Assembly (NCBI GenBank): GCA_900549535.1
Contig: UROR01000009.1
Coordinates: forward strand, 1 to 30,734
From: an uncultured Collinsella sp.
GTDB taxonomy: Bacteria > Actinomycetota > Coriobacteriia > Coriobacteriales > Coriobacteriaceae
Length of the DNA stretch: 30,734 nt
Reading direction: 5' to 3'
Made by a program: the position numbers and the translations under genes. Each line of letters starts with the position of its first letter. Within the stretch, counting starts at the first letter, position 1. This document shows, one piece after another, positions 15,061 to 22,216 of this stretch. A model generated the notes under the pieces. The model searched no databases and was not told where the DNA came from. It worked only from the letters and a program-made list of their open reading frames with translations.

Positions 15061-17247
15061 ATGGCGCAGGGAAACTGGGTTCAAGGCGGAAGCGGCTATC
15101 GCAAGTACTGCTGGTGCGCGTACGTGGACGTTGCTGAGGTTGGGCGTACCGACACCACGGTGACCTACCGTGTCACGCACGGCTACGGCACGCGCTACGC
15201 CATCGACTGCTACGCAAACGGCAGCTCGTCGGCGGGCGGCTCGTGGAACGGCTCGGTATACTCGACGAACAACTCCGACTGGGTATGGGTGCAGTGCACG
15301 TCGCGCGACGTCGAGCTCGCGCGCGGCAACGGCGACGCCTACAACCACACCTTCACGGGCCAGATTAACGTCACGGGCGGCTTCGGCAACGGAACGTCGA
15401 ACGCCTCCAACACCGTCACGGTCCCGTGCCGTGCCTACCACACGCCGCACACGCCGAAGAACATCAGGGCGGAGCGCCTGAGCGACACCAGCGCGAAGGT
15501 CAGCTGGGACGTCGACTACACGGGCATGAACGGCGACTACCCCTGGTCGACCGTGACCGTCGGCGTGGTGAAGAACGGCCCGGGGAAGTTCACCGACGTC
15601 GGCACCGTCAGTTGGGATACCACGAGCCACACCTACAACGGCCTCGAGCCGGGCTGCATGTATATCTTCTCTGCCAAGGCGACGGGCCCCGGCGGCACGT
15701 CGGACTACGGCGTGAGCGCGCCGGCGATCTACACCACGCCGACGGCGCTCGGCATGCTCGAGGCCGTCAAGGCGGAGGCGGCGAAGGTCGTGCTCAAGGG
15801 GCACGACGCACCGGCCTTCGTCGACAGTTGGGAGTTCCAGCTCACGACCGACGGTGGAAAGACGTGGGTCGATGCGGACGTAAACGCCTCTTGGGAGGAC
15901 GAGGAGGCACCGGCGGGTACGGTGCGCTACCGTGCCCGCGCGGTCAAGAGCGGCCTCAAGGGTCCGTGGACGGAGTCAAACGAGGTCACGACAATATGCC
16001 CGCCGCTCGCACCGTCCATCAGGGGCGTCAGGGCGGCTTACGCCACAGGTTCGACTGCGACGCTCGAATGGGTGCCCAACCATCCGGACGGCTCGGCGCA
16101 GACCTCAGCCGAGGTGCAGGTCACGACGCCGACGGGTCCCACCACCACGACGGTCGATGGCCCGGGTACGAGCCTGAAGCTGCCGACCGGCACCAAGGGC
16201 CTCTACTCCGTGCGCGTGCGCACCAAGGGCCTCGACGAGGACTGGGGCGCATGGTCGAGCGCGGCGGCATATACCGTGGCGGACGCGCCCCAGGCATTCT
16301 TCACCGATCCGGCTGCGGACGGGGCGACCCTGCGCGCGGTGCCGCATACCTTCACGTGGAAGGTGGCCGACGAGACGGGCGTCAGCCGACAGTACCTGTC
16401 TTTGTGCGACATCAGGGGCAATCTCCTGTGGAGCGGGACTGTGGACAAGGACGCGCGCTCCTTTGGCCTCGGCTACGCGCAGCACGCCTTCGTCAACTAC
16501 ACGCAATACAGGGTCATGCTCACGGTCACGGCCGGCTCGTCGCTATCGGTCACCGTCTCGAGAACTTTCCGGACCGACTGGGCACCGCCAGCCAAACCGT
16601 CGCTCAACATCTTCGTCGACGAGAGGTTGGGATGCCAGCTGTCGGTATTCCCAGGCAAGGCCGACAGTGACGACACGCCCGAAACGTCCCACTTCACCGT
16701 GTCGCGCGTCCTGCCCGACGGCTCGACCCTGCAGCTCGGCTCGCACCTTGCGGCAGGCGAGGGCGCGAGCGACCCGCTACCCCCGCTCAACAGCGAGTTC
16801 GAGTACGTCGCGGTCGCCTATGCCGCGACGGGCGTGAGCACGGCGACGAGGGTCAAGACGACCGTGGCGAGCCGTGCGGTGGCGTTCAACTGGGGCGCTG
16901 GCGCGGAGAGGTCGTGGCTGGGACGTTACCTTAAGGACGGTTCGAGCCGCAAGGTGACGCATGGCTACGAGATGCTGCATTTCGCCGACGGCGGCGACGG
17001 CCTGCCCGTCTCGTACGGAATCAACGAGAGGGACGTCAAGGACAGCATGGACTTCCTGCTGCTCGACGAGGCGGACTACAAGGCCTTTCTCGAGATTATG
17101 GACACGGCGGGACGCTTCTGGGTGCGCGACCTGTACGGCGCGAGGTTCCGCGCTCGCCTCGGTTGCAGCGTGAAGCGTTCGAGTGGCGCATGGGTGGCTT
17201 CTTGCGACCCGACGTGGGAGACATGGGAGGAACCAGCTAATGGCTGA
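15061..17247 (+). CDS. Distal tail protein with fibronectin-like domains
   Basis: 728 residues, starting one base after the tape measure stop. Residues 1-130 form an aromatic, Ser/Asn-rich beta module. About 135-420 contains successive fibronectin type III-like domains (TPKNIRAERLSDTSAKVSW; later SIRGVRAAYATGSTATLEW). The last ~150 residues (GAERSWLGRYLKDGSSRKVT, YGINERDVKDSMDFLLLDE) resemble the C-terminal part of Dit-like distal tail proteins. It probably sits at the tail tip and contacts the cell surface. The start and end overlap closely with neighbours (8 bases with the hub gene). The order after tape measure supports a tail-tip role; domain limits are approximate. Confidence 0.7.
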   Translation: MAQGNWVQGGSGYRKYCWCAYVDVAEVGRTDTTVTYRVTHGYGTRYAIDCYANGSSSAGGSWNGSVYSTNNSDWVWVQCTSRDVELARGNGDAYNHTFTGQINVTGGFGNGTSNASNTVTVPCRAYHTPHTPKNIRAERLSDTSAKVSWDVDYTGMNGDYPWSTVTVGVVKNGPGKFTDVGTVSWDTTSHTYNGLEPGCMYIFSAKATGPGGTSDYGVSAPAIYTTPTALGMLEAVKAEAAKVVLKGHDAPAFVDSWEFQLTTDGGKTWVDADVNASWEDEEAPAGTVRYRARAVKSGLKGPWTESNEVTTICPPLAPSIRGVRAAYATGSTATLEWVPNHPDGSAQTSAEVQVTTPTGPTTTTVDGPGTSLKLPTGTKGLYSVRVRTKGLDEDWGAWSSAAAYTVADAPQAFFTDPAADGATLRAVPHTFTWKVADETGVSRQYLSLCDIRGNLLWSGTVDKDARSFGLGYAQHAFVNYTQYRVMLTVTAGSSLSVTVSRTFRTDWAPPAKPSLNIFVDERLGCQLSVFPGKADSDDTPETSHFTVSRVLPDGSTLQLGSHLAAGEGASDPLPPLNSEFEYVAVAYAATGVSTATRVKTTVASRAVAFNWGAGAERSWLGRYLKDGSSRKVTHGYEMLHFADGGDGLPVSYGINERDVKDSMDFLLLDEADYKAFLEIMDTAGRFWVRDLYGARFRARLGCSVKRSSGAWVASCDPTWETWEEPANG

Positions 17248-18805
17248 TAACTGGATAAGGCCGTTCGATGCCTCCTACGACTTCGTGCGCGTGTCGCGCG
17301 AAACGATGCTCGAGCTCGACTTTGTGCGCGACATCAAGAACGGTGGCACCATCGAGCGCAACTCGAACACGGCGCTCTACGAGACGGCATCGCTGGACTT
17401 CGCCGACAGGTTCGACGTGGGCAACGACTACCTGCGCGTGTACCTCAATGCTGTGTTCACGGATGCGAGCAAGAAGCGCGAGTGCCTGGGGACGTTCATG
17501 CCGCAGGTGGACTCGGTAGACATTGATGGCGCTTACCGCGAAGGGCAGATCAATGCCTACGGCCTCTTGAAGCGGCTCAAGGACGACGACTTCGACGGCC
17601 CGTACGTGATTGTGGCAGGCAGCAATATCGTTGATGAGGCCGTGAAGATTGCCGAATCGGTCGGCCTCACCGTCTACGCCGACCCATGCACCCTTCTTCT
17701 CGGCAGCACTTTGGTATTCGGCGTCGGAAAGAACAACGAGGTCAAGACCAAGCTGGATGCCGTGAACTTCCTCCTGAAGATGGCGGGGTTCCGGTCGGCT
17801 ATGACCGACCGCATGGGCAACGTGCATTTCAGGCGCTACGTCGAGCCGTCGGACATGCCTATCTCGGCGGAGTTCACCGAGGGCAAGGATGCGCGTTTCA
17901 TGCCCGATATGACCGACTCGACAAACCGCGCCGAGGTCTGCAACGTCGTGCACGTGGACTTCAGCACGCAGGACGCCTCGGTGCGAGGCACGGCGATAGA
18001 CGACTCGCCCGATTCCGAGCTGTCGACGGTTTCGGTCGGGCGCCGCATCGTCAAGGGCTACAGCTACGATAGCCTGCCCGGTGTGGACACCGAGGACAGC
18101 AACCTAATCGAAGGTGCCGACAATGCCCTCATCGGCACCGGTAAAAAGTCGGACAAGAGCTTTCGCAGAAGCGACCAGCACGGCAGTATCCAGACCGTCT
18201 ACGCTCCCGATTCGCCGCAGATGGGCGTACTTTTCGGCATCAAGGTCGTATCTACTGGCGGGCGCATCGGTTTCTGTCAGGACGAAGGCCCGAGCGTGAA
18301 GAAGGACACCGACTATACGCAGAGTGTGTGGGTCAAGGGTACCAAGGGCGCGACGGGCATCATCCAGTCCTTCTGGGATCAAGAGAAGACCGTCGGCCCG
18401 TCTACCTCTGCATTCACCTTGACAGGCGAATGGCAGAAGCTCACCTACACATATCACGCAATCGAGAACCACAACAAATGCAACTGGGGCTATTGCTACA
18501 TCGACAGCGGTGAGGCCGTGTTCGTCGCCGATAAGGTCGAGGAGGGCGGCACGGCAACGCCATGGCCACAGGACGCGATGCAGGCGGCGGCAGACCGCAA
18601 GGCGGCTGAGCTGCTCGCAACCGAGCGTTCCGTGACGCGAACCGCAGTGTTTAAAAGCGCGTACAAGTCCATCGAGCCGTGCATGGCGGTGGCGATGAGC
18701 TACAAGACGGGCGGCGTGGTCGGCAAGCTGGCAATCCAGAAGCAGACGCTGACGCTCGACGCGGGTTGCGTCATTAAGCATACGGCAAGGAGGTACGAGC
18801 GATGA
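17240..18805 (+). CDS. Tail hub / tail-associated protein with carbohydrate-binding insertion
   Basis: 521 residues from ATG 17240, with GGGAGG upstream, inside the end of the previous gene. Residues 1-280 are like siphovirus hub proteins (gp27/Tal type), with strand-rich ..FDVGNDYLRVYLN and INAYGLLKRLKDDD. At about 290-445 an inserted module reads SDKSFRRSDQ, KKDTDYTQSVWVKG, GEWQKLTYTYHA and VFVADKVEEGGTATPW. This is the pattern of carbohydrate-binding jelly-roll modules (CBM 4/9-like) often seen in phage tail proteins. The last ~80 residues return to a hub-like strand pattern. It likely binds cell-wall sugar at the tail tip. No protease or peptidoglycan hydrolase motif is visible. Confidence 0.75.
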   Translation: MADNWIRPFDASYDFVRVSRETMLELDFVRDIKNGGTIERNSNTALYETASLDFADRFDVGNDYLRVYLNAVFTDASKKRECLGTFMPQVDSVDIDGAYREGQINAYGLLKRLKDDDFDGPYVIVAGSNIVDEAVKIAESVGLTVYADPCTLLLGSTLVFGVGKNNEVKTKLDAVNFLLKMAGFRSAMTDRMGNVHFRRYVEPSDMPISAEFTEGKDARFMPDMTDSTNRAEVCNVVHVDFSTQDASVRGTAIDDSPDSELSTVSVGRRIVKGYSYDSLPGVDTEDSNLIEGADNALIGTGKKSDKSFRRSDQHGSIQTVYAPDSPQMGVLFGIKVVSTGGRIGFCQDEGPSVKKDTDYTQSVWVKGTKGATGIIQSFWDQEKTVGPSTSAFTLTGEWQKLTYTYHAIENHNKCNWGYCYIDSGEAVFVADKVEEGGTATPWPQDAMQAAADRKAAELLATERSVTRTAVFKSAYKSIEPCMAVAMSYKTGGVVGKLAIQKQTLTLDAGCVIKHTARRYER

Positions 18806-19059
18806 ACGATTCGGCGACCGAGATTAAGGGCGCTGCGGCACGGCTGGCGGCGGCGATACCGTCGAGCGGAAAGCGCCTGACGGTTGAGTTCGGCACGGTC
18901 GTTGGCGTACACGACACGTCGCTCGATGTGCTGCTGCACGGCACGGTGGTGACGGTCCCGATGGTGCGCTCCTGCACGGGGTGCATCATCACCGACCGTG
19001 CGGTGATTCTGTCGCAGGGTCCGCTGGCCGTGTGCGTCGGCACGATGGCGGCGGTGTAG
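18802..19059 (+). CDS. Small beta-rich tail-tip protein, unknown
   Basis: 85 residues; its ATGA overlaps the hub stop, so it is translationally coupled. After an N-terminal helix (TEIKGAAARLAAAI) the rest is a run of strands (LTVEFGTVVGVHDTSLDVLL ... DRAVILSQGPLAVCVG) that could form an OB-like barrel, as in tail spikes or hub plugs. This is pattern reading only; no family recognised. Confidence 0.6.
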   Translation: MNDSATEIKGAAARLAAAIPSSGKRLTVEFGTVVGVHDTSLDVLLHGTVVTVPMVRSCTGCIITDRAVILSQGPLAVCVGTMAAV

Positions 19060-19082
19060 GCCGGCGTTACGGGGGCCCGAAC

Positions 19083-19120
19083 CTGCAATGTGGCGGGGAA
19101 TGGGCCCCACCACACTGCAG
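19083..19120. repeat. Long hairpin between tail and lysis genes
   Basis: CTGCAATGTGGCGGGG (19083-19098) pairs with CCCCACCACACTGCAG (19105-19120) around AATGGG: 14 of 16 pairs. No T-run follows. It sits in the only real gap between the tail and lysis genes, 17 bases before the next ATG and immediately upstream of its ribosome binding site. It may be an RNA processing or attenuation structure. Confidence 0.75.
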
Positions 19121-19137
19121 AACGGAAGGGAGGCCGG

Positions 19138-19551
19138 ATGGAGGTACTCAAGCTCTTCGTGCCGTACGGACCGGCTTGGCTTGGAGGCGTGCTTCTGGCG
19201 CTTATTGCCGTTTACTTTGGGCGTCAGTTTCTCGCCGAATACAAGCTGCAGAACGAGCGCAAGGCGAATCTCGACCTGAAGCGCGAGGAGCGAAAGCAGG
19301 CCGAGGTGGACGAGCGGGCGCAGCGCGACCGTGAGCGATCACAGATGGAAGGCCGCATCGCAGCCCAGATGGAGCGCAGCAACACCTTGATTGAGGGGAT
19401 GAAGACCCTCATGGAGTCGGTCGTTGCGTCAAATGACGTGCTGCACGCCGACCTGGTCCACAGCCAGGCGCGCAGCCAGGGGATGGCCGAGAAGGTCGAC
19501 CACATCTACGACCGCGTCGACCTCATGTACAACAAGGAGACAAGCAGATAG
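19138..19551 (+). CDS. Membrane-anchored coiled-coil protein of the lysis region
   Basis: 137 residues from ATG 19138, with GGAAGGGAGG upstream. One N-terminal membrane segment (PAWLGGVLLALIAVYFG) is followed by a long charged coiled coil (REERKQAEVDERAQRDRER). This is the build of XhlA/DUF2746-type proteins found just before holins. It could aid or regulate the holin. No enzymatic motif. Confidence 0.65.
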   Translation: MEVLKLFVPYGPAWLGGVLLALIAVYFGRQFLAEYKLQNERKANLDLKREERKQAEVDERAQRDRERSQMEGRIAAQMERSNTLIEGMKTLMESVVASNDVLHADLVHSQARSQGMAEKVDHIYDRVDLMYNKETSR

Positions 19552-19561
19552 GAGCAATCAA

Positions 19562-19867
19562 ATGACTGAGATTCAGGCCGGCCTCACCGTCGCCACGGTG
19601 CTCGTGGTGCCGTACATCGTGCAGGCCATCAAGACTAAGGCCATGACGGGCAGCGTCGCCCGCTGGACGGCTATCGCCGTCTCGGCGGGGTGCGGCGCCC
19701 TCACGGCCATGGCGGGAGGCGTGCCCACCGACCCCTCGGCGTGGGTGACGTCCATCTTCGCGTGTGTCGGCGGCGTGCAGGTGGCCTATGCCGCCTTCAA
19801 ATCCGTCGGTATCACGGACAAATGGCTCGACGCGCTGCTCGCGCTCGGCGACATCAAGGAGGACTAA
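19562..19867 (+). CDS. Holin-like membrane protein
   Basis: 101 residues from ATG 19562, with AGGAG upstream. Three hydrophobic stretches are seen: GLTVATVLVVPYIVQAI, WTAIAVSAGCGALTAMAGG and WVTSIFACVGGVQVAYAAF, with a charged C-terminus (LGDIKED). Size, membrane segments and position directly before the amidase fit a holin that releases the endolysin. Holins are poorly conserved, so the call rests on topology and context. Confidence 0.75.
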   Translation: MTEIQAGLTVATVLVVPYIVQAIKTKAMTGSVARWTAIAVSAGCGALTAMAGGVPTDPSAWVTSIFACVGGVQVAYAAFKSVGITDKWLDALLALGDIKED

Positions 19868-19868
19868 C

Positions 19869-20942
19869 ATGGCAGATTTCGCGAACGTCCAACCGGACGA
19901 GTACAAGCTCCTCGGCTGCAACTTCTCGGCGGGACGACCCTTCGGCATCAAGGGCGTCACGATCCACCATATGGCGGGTGACCTCAATGCGGCCCAGTGC
20001 AACAGCATCTGGGCCGCCAACGGCTGCTCTGCCCACTACTCGGTCGACCGCAACGGCTACATCGTGCAGCACGTCAACGACACCGACCGCGCCTACGCTT
20101 GCGGCGACGGCATCGGCACGGGCGGCGGCAACGACACGACCATCAGCATCGAACACGCCAACAGCGCGCGCGGCCCGTGGACGGTTCACGAGGCCGCTAT
20201 CGAGAGCGGTGCGCACCTCGTGGCGGCGCTGTGCCTGTACTACGGGCTGGGCCGCCCGGCATGGATGGTGAACGTGTTCCCGCACAAGCACTGGTCGTCC
20301 ACGGCCTGCCCCGGCGAGCTGGCTGGCTCGCAGCGCGACCACTACATGCAGCGCGCCGTCGAGTGGTACGACGCGATGGTCGGCGGCGCGCAGCCGTCCG
20401 CGCCGACTGTGCAGCCCGCGGCGACCCCCGCTGCGCCTTCGGCGTCGCAGGGCGCGCCGGGCGGTTTCCCTCGCTCCACTGGCGCCCGTGTTCCCGTACA
20501 CTACTCGCTGCACCTTAAGGGTGGCGGCTGGCTGGACGAGGTGACTGACTTCGGTGCCGGCGACGACGGCTTCGCGGGCTACCCGTGCCGACAGCATGAC
20601 CTCCTTTGCGCCCGAGTTGATCGCGGTACGCTCAAGTATCAGGTCCACACCGTCGAGGACGGCTGGCTCGACTGGGTCGCCAAGGGCGACCGCAACGACA
20701 CCGTAAACGGCTGCGCCGGTATCGCCGGTCATACCATCGACGGCGTGCGCATGTACTACGTGACGCCGAGCGGCGAGGAGTACAAGCAGGCGTGGTACCG
20801 CTCCCAGACCACTGCGCGCGCCGGATGGCTGAACACCGTGTGCGACGACGGCTCTACCTATAGCGGCGACGACTACGCCGGTATCTACGGCGAGCCGCTC
20901 GACCGTCTGCAGGTCTGCGTCACCGACGGGGTGCCGTGGTAA
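19869..20942 (+). CDS. Endolysin, N-acetylmuramoyl-L-alanine amidase
   Basis: 357 residues from ATG 19869, with AAGGAGG upstream. The N-terminal domain (1-170) is an amidase_2/PGRP fold. Zinc ligands are His33 (TIHHMAGD), His139 in PHKHWSSTACPG, and Cys147, with the 8-residue His-Cys spacing of T7 lysozyme. It cuts the bond between muramic acid and L-alanine. After a Pro/Ala linker (about 176-203), the C-terminal half has three repeats with a shared GWL...V / AGI.G pattern (GGGWLDEV, EDGWLDWV, RAGWLNTV), spaced about 55-60 residues. These resemble ChW-type wall-binding repeats. No signal peptide, so release depends on the holin. Its stop overlaps the next ATG (TAATG). Confidence 0.92.
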   Translation: MADFANVQPDEYKLLGCNFSAGRPFGIKGVTIHHMAGDLNAAQCNSIWAANGCSAHYSVDRNGYIVQHVNDTDRAYACGDGIGTGGGNDTTISIEHANSARGPWTVHEAAIESGAHLVAALCLYYGLGRPAWMVNVFPHKHWSSTACPGELAGSQRDHYMQRAVEWYDAMVGGAQPSAPTVQPAATPAAPSASQGAPGGFPRSTGARVPVHYSLHLKGGGWLDEVTDFGAGDDGFAGYPCRQHDLLCARVDRGTLKYQVHTVEDGWLDWVAKGDRNDTVNGCAGIAGHTIDGVRMYYVTPSGEEYKQAWYRSQTTARAGWLNTVCDDGSTYSGDDYAGIYGEPLDRLQVCVTDGVPW

Positions 20943-21043
20943 TGGCTTTCGTCATGGGCGCGGCGCTCGGCGCGATTCTGGGCGGCTTCGTCACGGTTGT
21001 CGCGCTCGCCCTGATCTGGGGCGGGAGCGACCGTGGGCGATAA
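20942..21043 (+). CDS. 33-residue membrane peptide (DUF3789-like)
   Basis: The ATG overlaps the lysin stop. The peptide is a single membrane helix (ALGAILGGFVTVVALALIW) followed by GGSDRGR. It fits the very small DUF3789-type phage proteins, which have the same helix plus basic tail. Function is unknown; a lysis accessory role is possible from position. It ends five bases before the stem of the terminator. Confidence 0.6.
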   Translation: MAFVMGAALGAILGGFVTVVALALIWGGSDRGR

Positions 21044-21048
21044 CAGCA

Positions 21049-21084
21049 AAAGGGGCCGTGGCGGTTCGTCGCCACGGCCCCTTT
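21049..21084 (+). terminator. Strong terminator at the end of the late operon
   Basis: GGGGCCGTGGCG (21052-21063) pairs perfectly with CGCCACGGCCCC (21070-21081), loop GTTCGT, with flanking AAA and TTT. The 12-15 bp stem ends the prophage lysis operon. Confidence 0.92.
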
Positions 21085-21203
21085 CTCGTATCCCTCGAAT
21101 ATCCCAAGTGGGCGCAAAACCCCAAGTACGGTCAGTGTGTTGCGGTACGTTCAGCGTGTTTTGCCTGTTGGTCAGCATCAATAGCGAGCTGCGGCAAACT
21201 GTC
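21085..21203. other. Prophage/chromosome junction region, probable attR
   Basis: Non-coding stretch between the lysis terminator and the thiD stop. It holds a loose tandem repeat, TACGGTCAGTGTGTTGC (21127-21143) and TACGTTCAGCGTGTTTTGC (21146-21164), then GGTCAGCAT. Such repeats could be recombinase-binding sites. The core of the attachment site cannot be defined without the left end. thiD keeps a normal C-terminus, so the phage sits outside or at the very end of that gene. Confidence 0.45.
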
Positions 21204-22034
21204 TCAGTACTGCCACATGTGGTTGACAGGGCCGGAGCCTTTGCCCATGTTTAGGCCGGCGGCCAGAGCGCCTGTCAGGTATGCCTTGCCCGCGTTGACG
21301 GCATCGGCAAGATCCATGCCCTGGGCCAGCGCGCAGGCGATGGCGGACGAGAGCGTACATCCGGTGCCGTGCGTGTTGTCGGTCTCGATGCGCTTGTGGC
21401 GGAACCACGTGGTGAGTGGATCTCCCAGATGGTTGCCCTCATCATCGAGTGGCGCGGGTTCGGCCAGTACATCGTTGGCCTCGTTGACAAGATGCCCACC
21501 CTTAACGAGGGATGCGCAACCAAAGCGGCGGGTGAGGAGCATGGCAGCATTTTGCTGCGTGCGCTCGGAGTCGACCTCGTAGTCGAGCAGGGCCATGGCC
21601 TCGGGAATATTGGGCGTGATAACCGTCGCCAGCGGGAACAGGCGGCGGGTGAGCGCCTCGGCGGCATCTTCGGCAATCAGCCGCGTGCCCGAGGTGGCGA
21701 CCATGACGGGGTCGACGACGATATTTTGTGCGTCCCAGGCGCTCAGGCGGTCGGCGATAACATCGATAATCTCGAATGCAGATACCATTACGATCTTGAC
21801 GGCGCTCGGGCGGATATCGTCTAATACGGCTTCAATTTGCGCGGCTACGATATCTGGTGAGATATCCTGCACGGCGGTGACGCCCAGTGTGTTTTGCGCT
21901 GTGATGGCGGTGATGGCCGTCTCGGCATACAGGCGGTGCGCCGTGATGGTCTTGATGTCGGCCTGAATGCCGGCGCCACCGCTGGAATCGGATCCCGCGA
22001 TGGACAGGACGGTAGGTACCTTACTACGATCCAT
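21204..22034 (-). CDS. thiD: Hydroxymethylpyrimidine / phosphomethylpyrimidine kinase
   Basis: 276 residues, normal length. ThiD phosphorylates HMP and HMP-phosphate in thiamine biosynthesis, using the pyrimidine made by ThiC next door. Motifs: VLSIAGSDSSGGAGIQADIK (substrate loop), VVDPVMVATSG, LVKGGH and NTHGTGCTLSSAIA (nucleotide/anion loop with catalytic Cys). The conserved V-K-x-G-M-L segment here reads VKIVMVS: the Gly is Val, a one-base change. Ribosome binding site AAGGGAG. It is downstream of thiC with a 182-base gap that has its own -10-like site and hairpin. Confidence 0.95.
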   Translation of the reverse strand: MDRSKVPTVLSIAGSDSSGGAGIQADIKTITAHRLYAETAITAITAQNTLGVTAVQDISPDIVAAQIEAVLDDIRPSAVKIVMVSAFEIIDVIADRLSAWDAQNIVVDPVMVATSGTRLIAEDAAEALTRRLFPLATVITPNIPEAMALLDYEVDSERTQQNAAMLLTRRFGCASLVKGGHLVNEANDVLAEPAPLDDEGNHLGDPLTTWFRHKRIETDNTHGTGCTLSSAIACALAQGMDLADAVNAGKAYLTGALAAGLNMGKGSGPVNHMWQY

Positions 22035-22080
22035 GTTCGCTCCCTTGTTCGGTCGGAATCAAATTGGTCTTTAAGCCAGC

Positions 22081-22086
22081 ATTATA
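22081..22086 (-). promoter_or_regulatory. Candidate -10 for thiD
   Basis: A perfect TATAAT on the minus strand lies 47 bases before the thiD ATG. No good -35 is found at the usual distance. It is a weak candidate for a separate thiD promoter. Confidence 0.35.
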
Positions 22087-22091
22087 AAGAT

Positions 22092-22121
22092 GCCCGGGCC
22101 GACTCTATGTCGAACCCGGGC
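22092..22121 (-). terminator. Hairpin between thiC and thiD
   Basis: GCCCGGG (22092-22098) pairs with CCCGGGC (22115-22121), with an inner CGAC/GTCG stem. On the minus strand it is followed by ATCTTTATAA, a weak T-rich tail. It could end part of the thiC transcripts or act as an intra-operon processing structure. Confidence 0.5.
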
Positions 22122-22216
22122 GGGCGATGCAATCTTTACGCAAATGCAAGCAAATGTTCACACGTCAACAATTGACAGGCACCAGCTCGCCGCCAGAGGC
22201 GGCCGCGGCGACAGGG

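Larger units (their letters stand above)
1..21203 (+). mobile_element. Prophage, right-hand part (siphovirus type)
   Basis: An unbroken co-directional run of phage genes goes from terminase through portal, head, connectors, tail tube, frameshifted tail chaperones, tape measure, tail tip and lysis. After a terminator at about 21,084 the gene content changes abruptly to thiamine biosynthesis genes on the opposite strand. The G/GT-type chaperones and an 807-residue tape measure indicate a long non-contractile tail; no sheath gene is seen. Integrase, repressor and the left attachment site are absent, so the element starts left of the window. The right edge lies somewhere in 21,085-21,203 and is not fixed to the base. 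All structural genes look intact, so the prophage could be functional, but this cannot be shown from the window. Confidence 0.95.

Noticed and set aside
15235..15290. Possible template repeat (tggaacggctcggtatactc resembling the variable region)
   Set aside because: The match covers only about 10-12 bases, differs at non-A positions and lies inside a tail gene in frame; it is chance similarity.
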